From NCBI GenBank assembly GCA_023145595.1, contig JAGLDM010000182.1, forward strand, positions 1 to 5,216: a DNA stretch of 5,216 nucleotides. The letters run 5' to 3'. Of this stretch, positions 1 to 5,204 are shown piece by piece. This stretch comes from Flavobacteriaceae bacterium. Lineage in GTDB: Bacteria; Bacteroidota; Bacteroidia; Flavobacteriales; Flavobacteriaceae. The position numbers and the translations under genes were made by a program. Below the pieces are notes generated by a model that was not told where the DNA came from, did not search any database, and saw only the letters and a list, made by a program, of their open reading frames with translations. How positions within the stretch are numbered: position 1 is the first letter of the stretch; each line of letters opens with the position of its first letter.

Positions 1-295
1 CGCCTCTAAACCCTTTTGTATTTATATTGAATATATCTTCAGTAGTTTTTATTTTTGAAGTAGCATGTCTTTCGAATGCCATTCTAGCATCCGTTGTACT
101 CATTCCTTTGCCATTATCAATAACTTGGATTAGAGTTTTACCTGCCTCCTTAACTAATAGTTTGATATTATCTGCACCCGCATCAATTGCATTTTCGAGC
201 AATTCTTTTACTACAGATGCTGGTCGTTGCACGACTTCACCTGCTGCAATTTGATTTGCAACATGATCTGGTAAGAGTTGAATAATGTCTGACAT
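1..295 (-). CDS. mutL: DNA mismatch repair protein MutL, N-terminal part (cut by window edge)
   Basis: This is the first 98 codons of MutL, the GHKL-family ATPase that links MutS mismatch recognition to strand incision and excision. The visible part is the N-terminal ATP-binding domain. It contains the hallmark run NQIAAGEVV (residues 14-22), [12 protein letters not shown] with the expected catalytic Glu31 and Mg-binding Asn35, the nucleotide-binding DNGKGM loop (60-65), and RHATSKI (76-82). It breaks off inside the conserved GFRGEAL motif (GFRG at 95-98). The rest, usually about 500 further residues with the dimerisation domain, lies left of the window. The start is the ATG at 295-293, which shares its A with the TAA stop of the upstream small gene (TAATG), so the two are probably translationally coupled. 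Identification rests on near-universal MutL motifs and is secure. Confidence 0.97.
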   Translation of the reverse strand, partial: MSDIIQLLPDHVANQIAAGEVVQRPASVVKELLENAIDAGADNIKLLVKEAGKTLIQVIDNGKGMSTTDARMAFERHATSKIKTTEDIFNINTKGFRG

Positions 296-582
296 TAAAA
301 CAAGGTGTGAAGTTCTAGAATGTATGCTGCGATTCCGGATAAAAGAGCAATGATAATCACTAAACGTCTGTTTGCACTTCTGTTAGAAACGGCCTTTGTA
401 CTTTTTACCCAATTATTTTTAAGGTTATTTTTCGTCAATGTAATTCCGCCCTCGCTTTTTGCGTTACCTGAAGCTTGTTGTTCTTTTTTTAAATTTGCGA
501 TGCGTTCTTTCCGCTCGTCATAATAACGAGGCTTGTAGTCAAAAACATAGAATTTACTAGGCTTAAACGCTTTACCGAACAT
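295..582 (-). CDS. Small single-pass membrane protein, conserved in flavobacteria upstream of mutL
   Basis: A 95-residue protein of unknown function. The N-terminal half is basic and hydrophilic, with the segment [15 protein letters not shown] (residues 14-28) that I recognise as the signature of a small flavobacterial family. A Gly/Ser/Asn-rich linker follows, then a basic patch (SNRSANRR, about 66-73). One hydrophobic segment ([18 protein letters not shown], about 74-91) lies almost at the C terminus. This predicts a tail-anchored protein with its body in the cytoplasm. It lies between ribH and mutL and overlaps mutL by one base (TAATG). From memory, relatives in databases are sometimes labelled riboflavin synthase subunit beta; nothing in the sequence supports an enzymatic role, and that label probably comes from the neighbouring ribH. 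No Shine-Dalgarno sequence precedes the ATG, as is common in this phylum. It is a real gene; its function is unknown. Confidence 0.85.
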   Translation of the reverse strand: MFGKAFKPSKFYVFDYKPRYYDERKERIANLKKEQQASGNAKSEGGITLTKNNLKNNWVKSTKAVSNRSANRRLVIIIALLSGIAAYILELHTLF

Positions 583-608
583 GTATTTTAAAATAAATAA
601 TTAGGCTT

Positions 609-638
609 CAAAGTTAAAGAAATATTAATTGCTATCAA
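609..638 (-). promoter_or_regulatory. Putative Bacteroidota-type promoter for the small protein-mutL pair
   Basis: On the minus strand, TAACTTTG (616-609) matches the -7 consensus TAnnTTTG exactly. A TTG (638-636) lies 19 bases upstream, inside the reported range for the -33 element. Transcription would begin near 602, leaving about 20 nt before the ATG at 582. The -33 TTG lies at the loop side of the hairpin described separately. The call is from pattern matching only. Confidence 0.5.
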
Positions 639-661
639 GTTTTGATAGCAATTAATATTTC
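619..661 (-). terminator. Perfect 20-bp hairpin after ribH, possible intrinsic terminator
   Basis: The arms 619-638 and 642-661 are exact reverse complements around a 3-nt loop (GTT). The stem is mostly A/T with a short G/C segment (GCTATC). On the minus strand it lies 52 bases after the ribH stop and is followed by the moderately T-rich TTTAACTTT, so it could end the TPR-ribH transcript. It is not a textbook terminator, because the stem is AT-rich and there is no long U tract. It could instead be a processing or stabilising hairpin within a longer transcript. The small protein-mutL promoter candidate overlaps it. Confidence 0.55.
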
Positions 662-713
662 CTGCTTCTGCGAACAGTTTTTAGAAGAAAGTCTAGTGAA
701 TTCCGCTATACAT

Positions 714-1187
714 CTAGCCAAGAACAGCCATCTTAATTGCCGCCACAGCACATTCACAACCTTTGTTTCCTAACTTACCACCAGAGCGATCAATAGATTG
801 CTGCATGGTATTATCGGTAAGTACACAAAAAATGGTTGGAATATCGTATTGAAGATTCAAATCTTTAATTCCCTGAGAAACTGCATCACACACAAAATCG
901 AAATGCTTGGTTTCTCCCTGAATTACAGTTCCTATGGCAATCACAGCATCCACTTTTTGCGTTTGCAACATTTTTTTACAACCAAAAATCAATTCATAAC
1001 TCCCAGGAACATCCCATCGAATGATATTTGATTCCGATACCCCGTTTTCCATTAAGGTATCTTTGGCACCATTAAAAAGTCCTTCTGTAATATTTTCATT
1101 CCATTCAGAAACAACAATCCCAAACCGAAGATTTTTCGCGTTTGGGATTGTTGTTTTATCGTAATCTGATAAATTTGTTGTTGCCAT
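714..1187 (-). CDS. ribH: 6,7-dimethyl-8-ribityllumazine synthase (RibH)
   Basis: A 157-residue lumazine synthase, the usual length for the family. It condenses 5-amino-6-ribitylaminouracil with 3,4-dihydroxy-2-butanone 4-phosphate in the penultimate step of riboflavin synthesis, in the cytosol, normally as pentamers or 60-subunit shells. Visible motifs are the N-terminal strand with the substrate-stacking aromatic (IVVSEWN, Trp29), the PGSYE loop (61-65), the GTVIQGET turn (86-93) followed by the catalytic His95 (KHFDFV), and the C-terminal phosphate-binding segment DRSGGKLGNKG (133-143) with Arg134. All expected active-site features are present. The gene starts 9 bp after the stop of the TPR gene, so the two are probably co-transcribed; no strong ribosome binding site is seen. 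The next gene downstream lies beyond a strong hairpin. No other riboflavin gene is in the window, so ribH appears separated from the rest of the pathway. Confidence 0.97.
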   Translation of the reverse strand: MATTNLSDYDKTTIPNAKNLRFGIVVSEWNENITEGLFNGAKDTLMENGVSESNIIRWDVPGSYELIFGCKKMLQTQKVDAVIAIGTVIQGETKHFDFVCDAVSQGIKDLNLQYDIPTIFCVLTDNTMQQSIDRSGGKLGNKGCECAVAAIKMAVLG

Positions 1188-1196
1188 TAGTTCAAA

Positions 1197-1967
1197 TTAT
1201 TTTGAATATTTAGCCTTATTAATATAGATATCAATATTTTTTGCTTCTTCAGATTTTGGATACGAAGATTTAATTTTTTCAAATAAACTCAATGCTTTTG
1301 ATGGGTCTTTTAACTCTAAAGCGGTATTTCCTGCTTTGAATAAAAACAACGGACTCGTAAATGCATTATCTTGTAAACTAGCGGCTTTCTCATAATAAGA
1401 AAGTGCATCTTCTAACTGGTCTAATTCAGCAAAAGCATCACCAATTGCACCTTCCGCAACAGGTCCAATATTTAAATCATCCGAAGAGAATTTTTCTAAA
1501 TACTCAATTGCCTCATGATATTTATTCATTCTTAAATAAGAGATTCCTGCGTAGTAATTTGCTAAATTCCCTGATTTTGTTCCAGAATATTCATCTGCAA
1601 TATCAATAAAACCAAATTTACCTTCACCACCTTCAAGACCTAACACAAAAAGTGAATCTGCAGAAACACTACTGATTATAGCCTGATTGAAATATTTTTT
1701 AGGAAAAGCCAATTCATCTGCTGCTGCCTTTTCACCAGGAGTAACAATATATTTTTGGTACCCTAAGAACCCTAATATAACAACAACAACAACTCCTAAA
1801 ATAATAAAAATATTTTGCTGATTTTTAATTACCCAATCCTCAGATCGTGAAGCGGTTTCATCCAGTGTATTAAAAACTTCTGCTGTAGTACTATTTTGTT
1901 CTAATGCAGATTTTTTTTCAATATGTTCACCTTTAATTTTATTTCCTCTTTTTTTATAAGTCGCCAT
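1197..1967 (-). CDS. Membrane-anchored tetratricopeptide repeat protein
   Basis: A 256-residue protein in three parts. First comes a basic, polar N-terminal stretch (1-50). Next is one hydrophobic segment (about 53-75, including a run of five Val), with no signal-peptide cleavage site, so it is probably an anchor with the C-terminal domain in the periplasm. The last part is a helical domain with at least three TPR-like units: about 134-164 (ANYYAGISYLRMNKYHEAIEYL), 168-200 (GAIGDAFAELDQLEDALSYY) and 205-239 (AGNTALELKDPSKALSLF). The layout resembles YfgM-like SecYEG-associated proteins and related TPR proteins, which serve as protein-interaction or chaperone-partner platforms; assigning that role here is inference. 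The start ATG is preceded by AAAGAAG, a plausible ribosome binding site. The gene begins the leftward cluster, is divergent from recF and sits 9 bp from ribH. I recall the same TPR-ribH order in other flavobacteria. Confidence 0.88.
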   Translation of the reverse strand: MATYKKRGNKIKGEHIEKKSALEQNSTTAEVFNTLDETASRSEDWVIKNQQNIFIILGVVVVVILGFLGYQKYIVTPGEKAAADELAFPKKYFNQAIISSVSADSLFVLGLEGGEGKFGFIDIADEYSGTKSGNLANYYAGISYLRMNKYHEAIEYLEKFSSDDLNIGPVAEGAIGDAFAELDQLEDALSYYEKAASLQDNAFTSPLFLFKAGNTALELKDPSKALSLFEKIKSSYPKSEEAKNIDIYINKAKYSK

Positions 1968-1990
1968 TATCTTCTTTAAATTTATACACG

Positions 1991-1998
1991 CAAAAGTA
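1991..1998 (-). promoter_or_regulatory. Putative -7 element for the TPR-ribH transcript
   Basis: On the minus strand TACTTTTG (1998-1991) matches TAnnTTTG exactly and lies 23 bases upstream of the TPR start codon. The region where a -33 TTG would be expected reads CTTTTACTTTCC, which is only a partial match. Transcription would begin close to 1985. This is a pattern match without experimental support. Confidence 0.45.
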
Positions 1999-2034
1999 TG
2001 ATTTTTTATTGGAAAGTAAAAGAGCTATATCTGC

Positions 2035-2054
2035 ATAAATTTCAATAAATTTCA
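2035..2054 (+). repeat. Tandem 10-bp repeat with promoter-like core upstream of recF
   Basis: ATAAATTTCA occurs twice head to tail (2035-2044 and 2045-2054). Each copy contains TAAATTTC, one base from the -7 consensus TAnnTTTG. A TTG at 2009-2011 is 24 bases upstream of the first core, slightly longer than usual. One or both copies may form the recF promoter, with a leader of about 20-40 nt. The sequence is very AT-rich, so chance duplication is possible. Confidence 0.35.
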
Positions 2055-2081
2055 GCATTCATTTTGAATCCCTGTAAAATA

Positions 2082-3161
2082 ATGCATTTAAAAAAAATTT
2101 CTCTTTTAAATTTTAAAAATTTCGAATCACAATCCTTTGATTTTGAGAAGAAAGTGAATTGTTTTGTCGGCGATAATGGCGTTGGAAAAACAAATGTTCT
2201 GGATGCTATATATTACCTTTCTTTTGGAAAAAGTTACTTCAATTCGGTTGCAAGTCAGAATATTCGACACAATCAAGATTTTTTTATGATTGAAGGCGAA
2301 TATGATATTAATGACAGAAACGAGACTATAATTTGTAGCCTAAAAAGAGGATCAAAAAAAATAATTAAGCGTAATGACAAGGAATATGATAAGTTTTCTG
2401 AACATATTGGTCATTTACCTTTGGTTATAATTTCACCTGCAGACCGTGATTTGATTGTTGAAGGAAGTGATGTTCGTAGAAAGTTTATGGACAGTGTCAT
2501 TTCGCAATCAGACAAAAAGTATTTAAAAACATTGATTAATTACAACAAGGTATTGCAACAGCGTAACGCTCTATTAAAATACTTTGCAGCAAACAGAACC
2601 TTTGATACGCTCAATCTAAAGGTATATGATGAGCAACTAGAGCAACTTGGAACCTCAATTTATGAAAAGCGTAAAACTTTTTTAGAAACCTTTATCCCTA
2701 TTTTTAGAGAACGGTATAAAGTAATTACAAATGGCAAAGAATCGGTAGGTTTAAACTATAAAACACAACTTTCTGATGGCAGCCTTACCAGTTTATTGAC
2801 AGCCAATTTAGATAGAGACCGAATGCTACAATACACAAGTGTAGGCATCCATAAAGATGATTTACTTTTTGAAATTGATGGCTTTTCAACGAAGAAATTC
2901 GGAAGTCAGGGGCAACAGAAGTCTTTTTTAATCGCTTTAAAATTGGCTCAATTTGAGTTTATTAAAAATTTAGCAAAAAAGAAACCTATATTATTACTAG
3001 ATGATATCTTTGATAAATTAGATGACACTAGAGTTTTACAAATTATTTCTTTGGTAAATAAAGATAGTTTCGGACAATTATTTATAAGTGACACACATAA
3101 AGAACGCACCGAAGAAGTTGTAAAAAGAACAAATCAACCCTATAAAATATTCAAATTATAA
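2082..3161 (+). CDS. recF: DNA replication and repair protein RecF
   Basis: RecF is an SMC-like ABC ATPase that acts with RecO and RecR to load RecA at gaps in single-stranded DNA and to help restart replication. Counting from the ATG at 2082 the protein has 359 residues, a normal length. It has the N-terminal strand [14 protein letters not shown], Walker A GDNGVGKT (30-37), the family segment [16 protein letters not shown] before the central helical domain, the ABC signature FGSQGQQ (273-279), Walker [14 protein letters not shown] (303-315, including the D-loop), and SDTH (336-339) with the switch His. An in-frame TTG at 2064 would add six residues (MNPCKI), but the family normally begins just before L-x-L-xx-F-KN-F, so I prefer 2082. 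No clear Shine-Dalgarno sequence is visible. It overlaps the next gene by one base. It is a complete and apparently functional gene. Confidence 0.97.
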   Translation: MHLKKISLLNFKNFESQSFDFEKKVNCFVGDNGVGKTNVLDAIYYLSFGKSYFNSVASQNIRHNQDFFMIEGEYDINDRNETIICSLKRGSKKIIKRNDKEYDKFSEHIGHLPLVIISPADRDLIVEGSDVRRKFMDSVISQSDKKYLKTLINYNKVLQQRNALLKYFAANRTFDTLNLKVYDEQLEQLGTSIYEKRKTFLETFIPIFRERYKVITNGKESVGLNYKTQLSDGSLTSLLTANLDRDRMLQYTSVGIHKDDLLFEIDGFSTKKFGSQGQQKSFLIALKLAQFEFIKNLAKKKPILLLDDIFDKLDDTRVLQIISLVNKDSFGQLFISDTHKERTEEVVKRTNQPYKIFKL

Positions 3162-3457
3162 TGGCAAAAAAAGAAAATGAATACATGCACATGCAGGATT
3201 TGATGAAAGTTGTTATCAAACAAAACAACTTAACCAAAGGAATGAACCAAATGAGTGTTAAAGACGTTTGGGGTAGTTTAATGGGTAATGGTGTCCTGAA
3301 TTATACTGAGAGTGTTCAATTACAAAACAAAACACTTATTGTAAAACTAAAATCTTCTGTACTTCGTGAAGAGTTAGGCTATGGAAAAGAAAAAATTATA
3401 AAAATGCTCAACGAAGAATTGGGTCAAGAATTAATTACAAAATTATTATTGGCTTAA
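3161..3457 (+). CDS. DUF721/DciA-like protein, probable replicative helicase loader
   Basis: A 98-residue protein with the DUF721 pattern: an N-terminal helix, DVWGSLMG (35-42) with the conserved Trp37, a threonine near 49, a strand pair (VQLQNKTLIVKLKSS, about 52-66), the V-L-REEL helix (67-72) and a final helix LNEELGQELI (83-92). This is the compact KH-like DciA domain. DciA proteins help place the replicative helicase DnaB on DNA in bacteria that lack DnaC or DnaI. That role is known for distant relatives and inferred here. The gene starts at the last base of the recF stop (TAATG), so it is translationally coupled to recF; recF-DUF721 adjacency is common in several phyla. Its N-terminal tail is short. 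The core genome as seen in this window appears to end at this gene. Confidence 0.88.
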   Translation: MAKKENEYMHMQDLMKVVIKQNNLTKGMNQMSVKDVWGSLMGNGVLNYTESVQLQNKTLIVKLKSSVLREELGYGKEKIIKMLNEELGQELITKLLLA

Positions 3458-3459
3458 TT

Positions 3460-3542
3460 TAAACTCTGTCTGTTCATTTTTTGTCATGTTTTCTGTTTGA
3501 ATAAAATTAATAATTATTTCTACTCAGACAGAGTTGAGTTTA
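3460..3542. repeat. Inverted repeat with 52-nt spacer and a duplicated arm end, after dciA
   Basis: AACTCTGTCTG (3462-3472) and CAGACAGAGTT (3525-3535) are exact reverse complements, separated by 52 T-rich bases. The right arm is followed directly by a second GAGTT. The outer TAAACTC (3460-3466) can therefore pair with GAGTTTA (3536-3542) instead, which leaves a 5-nt bulge and gives a 13-bp stem. It lies between the convergent dciA and zinc-ribbon genes, so it may act as a bidirectional terminator. The long spacer and missing T tracts right after the arms make that reading weak, and a recombination-site or element-boundary role is an alternative. Confidence 0.6.
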
Positions 3543-3568
3543 CAGTCCCAATATTTAATGATAAAAAT

Positions 3569-3946
3569 CTAATTCTCCATGTAATCTTGCCATGTAACTA
3601 GAATAAATTTTTCCTTCCCAAATTCCTTGTGTTTTAAAAAACCGTATTCATAAACGAACAAATACACATCTCCTTTTGTGTTTTTCCAATAATGTGTAAA
3701 AAAGTTAGGGTTAAACCCTAACTCTATTAATTTATTCGAGCGCACAATAGCTTTACCTGCTTTATTGAACGCTTTTAAGATTTTCCTGTTTAGTTTTAAT
3801 TGATTATCAACTTGAATATAAAATCTTGGAGTTCCTTCAATTGATTTTCTATAATGATAAGAACTTTTACAGTGAGCATCACAAAACACTTTATCTGATC
3901 TACCTTGCAAATTACTATTACATGCCAAACACTTTCTAGACTCCAT
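3569..3946 (-). CDS. Conserved Bacteroidota protein with N-terminal zinc ribbon, function unknown
   Basis: A 125-residue protein. The N terminus carries a treble-clef or zinc-ribbon pattern: Cys6-x2-Cys9, then GRSDKVFCDAHC with Cys22-x3-Cys26, which would bind one zinc ion. Next come a basic stretch (SSYHYRK), a helical middle (KLNRKILKAFNKAGKAIV, about 51-68) and a C-terminal portion rich in aromatic residues (GFNPNFFTHYW, DVYLFVYEYGFL). I recognise this as a widespread small family in Bacteroidota, usually annotated as hypothetical. The zinc ribbon and basic residues make nucleic-acid binding plausible, which is inference. The gene is convergent with dciA and divergent from the recombinase, 88 bp away, so it could share regulation with the recombinase or be part of the same module. 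No exact TAnnTTTG promoter is visible in front of it. Confidence 0.82.
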   Translation of the reverse strand: MESRKCLACNSNLQGRSDKVFCDAHCKSSYHYRKSIEGTPRFYIQVDNQLKLNRKILKAFNKAGKAIVRSNKLIELGFNPNFFTHYWKNTKGDVYLFVYEYGFLKHKEFGKEKFILVTWQDYMEN

Positions 3947-3969
3947 AATCTCTAATTAACTGAATATTA

Positions 3970-3995
3970 TACGCATACTATACGTGTAATGTACG
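3970..3995. promoter_or_regulatory. Three TACG motifs at 11-bp spacing in the divergent intergenic region
   Basis: TACG occurs at 3970-3973, 3981-3984 and 3992-3995, exactly 11 bases apart, so the motifs lie on nearly the same face of the helix. The segment ACGCATACTATACGT (3971-3985) is also an imperfect palindrome with 7-bp arms (6 of 7 matching). It lies between the divergent zinc-ribbon and recombinase genes, where an operator or recombinase-binding array would be expected. Function is inferred from position and phasing only. Confidence 0.4.
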
Positions 3996-4034
3996 AATAT
4001 ATTATTTATTACTTCTATTTTTAAACAAAAAACC

Positions 4035-5165
4035 ATGCAACGTAAGCAGCACATCACATTAAAACATCTATTAGTTGAAAATAATCATTGTATAGGATTA
4101 AAATTCTATGCAAATAAAACCATTCAAATCATTATTAAAGAACTTAATAATATTAAATGGAGCACAGAATTTACGATGTATTATGTTCCTAACAACAAAA
4201 CGAACTTAGATCAGATTTTTTCATTATTCAAAGGGATTGTTTGGATTGATACGCAGTATTTCTATGAGAAAACAAGGGCGAAACAATTGAATGAAACCTT
4301 TGATGCTTCTTGGGTGAAATCAAGGAGTCGCCCTGATAATTTTAAATTTTGTCCAGATAATTATCTCCAAAAATTAGAACTAAAAAAGTACGCAAACAAT
4401 ACTGTTAAAACCTATGTTTCTTGTTTTGAAGACTATTTAAATCATTACAGCAATATAGATGTAAATGCATTGGATGAAAATGATGTTAGAAATTATTTAG
4501 AGTATTTAATTAAGACGGATCGGTCAGATTCATATATAAATCAGGCTATCAATAGTATAAAGTTTTACTATGAAACAGTTCTTGGCTTACCTAACAGGTT
4601 TTATAGTATTGAGAGACCTCGCAAAAAAAGAAAACTTCCAGTAGTTTTATCTAAAGAAGATGTTTCATCAATCATAGCAAGTTCCAACAACCTAAAACAC
4701 AAATGTATCATAAGTCTTTTGTATTCTGCTGGCTTAAGACGGTCAGAATTAATCAATTTAAAACTTAAAGATATCGAAAGCAAAAGAATGCTTATAAGGG
4801 TACAAAATGCTAAAGGAAATAAAGATAGATATACTCTGCTGTCCGAGACTGTTCTGAAGGATTTGAGGGTTTATTATAAACAATACAGACCTAAAGTCTA
4901 TCTGTTTGAAGGACAAACAAAAGAGCAATACAGCCCCAATAGTGTGGGAAAAGTAGTTTCAACCGCTGCAACCAAAGCAGGCATTAGAATACCAGTATCT
5001 GCTCATATTTTACGGCATAGTTTTGCCACACACTTACTCGAATCTGGAGTTGACATTCGTTATATTCAACTTCTACTAGGTCATAATTCAACAAAAACTA
5101 CTGAGATTTATACTCATGTAGCAAAAAATAGTTTTGATTTTATAAAAAACCCTTTAGATTTTTAA
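4035..5165 (+). CDS. Tyrosine recombinase/integrase, XerC/D-like
   Basis: A 376-residue site-specific recombinase that would cut and rejoin DNA through a 3'-phosphotyrosine link. It has an extra N-terminal region (1 to about 100) with no recognised active-site motif, which may bind arm-type sites. A SAM-like core-binding domain follows (about 105-190, with YLQKLELKKYANNTVKTY and INSIKFYYE), and then the catalytic domain (about 204-370). All catalytic residues are visible: Arg235 in AGLRRSEL, Lys260 in AKGNKDR, His324 and Arg327 in HILRHSF, His350 in LLGH, and nucleophile Tyr359 in IYTH. It is longer than XerC or XerD (about 300 residues), so it is not a housekeeping dif recombinase. It also lacks the insertion typical of integron integrases. 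The ATG at 4035 is chosen because it gives an intact N-terminal domain; no clear ribosome binding site is seen. It appears full length and active. The substrate is unknown. Confidence 0.95.
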   Translation: MQRKQHITLKHLLVENNHCIGLKFYANKTIQIIIKELNNIKWSTEFTMYYVPNNKTNLDQIFSLFKGIVWIDTQYFYEKTRAKQLNETFDASWVKSRSRPDNFKFCPDNYLQKLELKKYANNTVKTYVSCFEDYLNHYSNIDVNALDENDVRNYLEYLIKTDRSDSYINQAINSIKFYYETVLGLPNRFYSIERPRKKRKLPVVLSKEDVSSIIASSNNLKHKCIISLLYSAGLRRSELINLKLKDIESKRMLIRVQNAKGNKDRYTLLSETVLKDLRVYYKQYRPKVYLFEGQTKEQYSPNSVGKVVSTAATKAGIRIPVSAHILRHSFATHLLESGVDIRYIQLLLGHNSTKTTEIYTHVAKNSFDFIKNPLDF

Positions 5166-5169
5166 TATT

Positions 5170-5204
5170 TGTTTATATTTGGACGTATATAATAAAAATA
5201 AACA
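5170..5204. repeat. Imperfect inverted repeat just after the recombinase gene
   Basis: TGTTTATATTT (5170-5180) and AAAAATAAACA (5194-5204) are reverse complements at 10 of 11 positions, separated by 13 bases that include ACGTATA. It starts 4 bases after the recombinase stop codon. It could be a weak transcription end or paired recombinase-binding arms. The arms are almost all A/T, so the signal is modest. Confidence 0.35.

Noticed and set aside
27..254. Open frame on the plus strand.
   Set aside because: It is a shadow antisense to the conserved mutL coding sequence. The protein shows no recognisable motif.
662..713. Short CTTCT/AGAAG pairing and repeated CTAG after the ribH stop.
   Set aside because: The arms are 4-5 bp with long loops, which is expected by chance in AT-rich sequence.
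1779..1793. AAC repeated five times, a possible phase-variable microsatellite.
   Set aside because: It is a triplet repeat in frame that codes for five Val in the membrane segment of the TPR protein. Changes in copy number would not shift the frame, and Val runs are ordinary in such segments.
3578..3597. CCATGTAA occurring twice, 12 bp apart.
   Set aside because: Both copies are inside the end of the zinc-ribbon coding region and are explained by its codons. There is no third copy.
4035..5165. The recombinase as an integron integrase (IntI).
   Set aside because: The sequence between the Lys260 region and the H-x-x-R box runs directly (RPKVYLFEG...SPNSVGKVV...) without the extra segment that marks IntI proteins. 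The gene better fits the general XerC/D-like group.
4035..5165. The recombinase as the housekeeping XerC or XerD.
   Set aside because: It is about 75 residues longer at the N terminus, and it sits with an unknown accessory gene and repeats rather than in a typical core setting.
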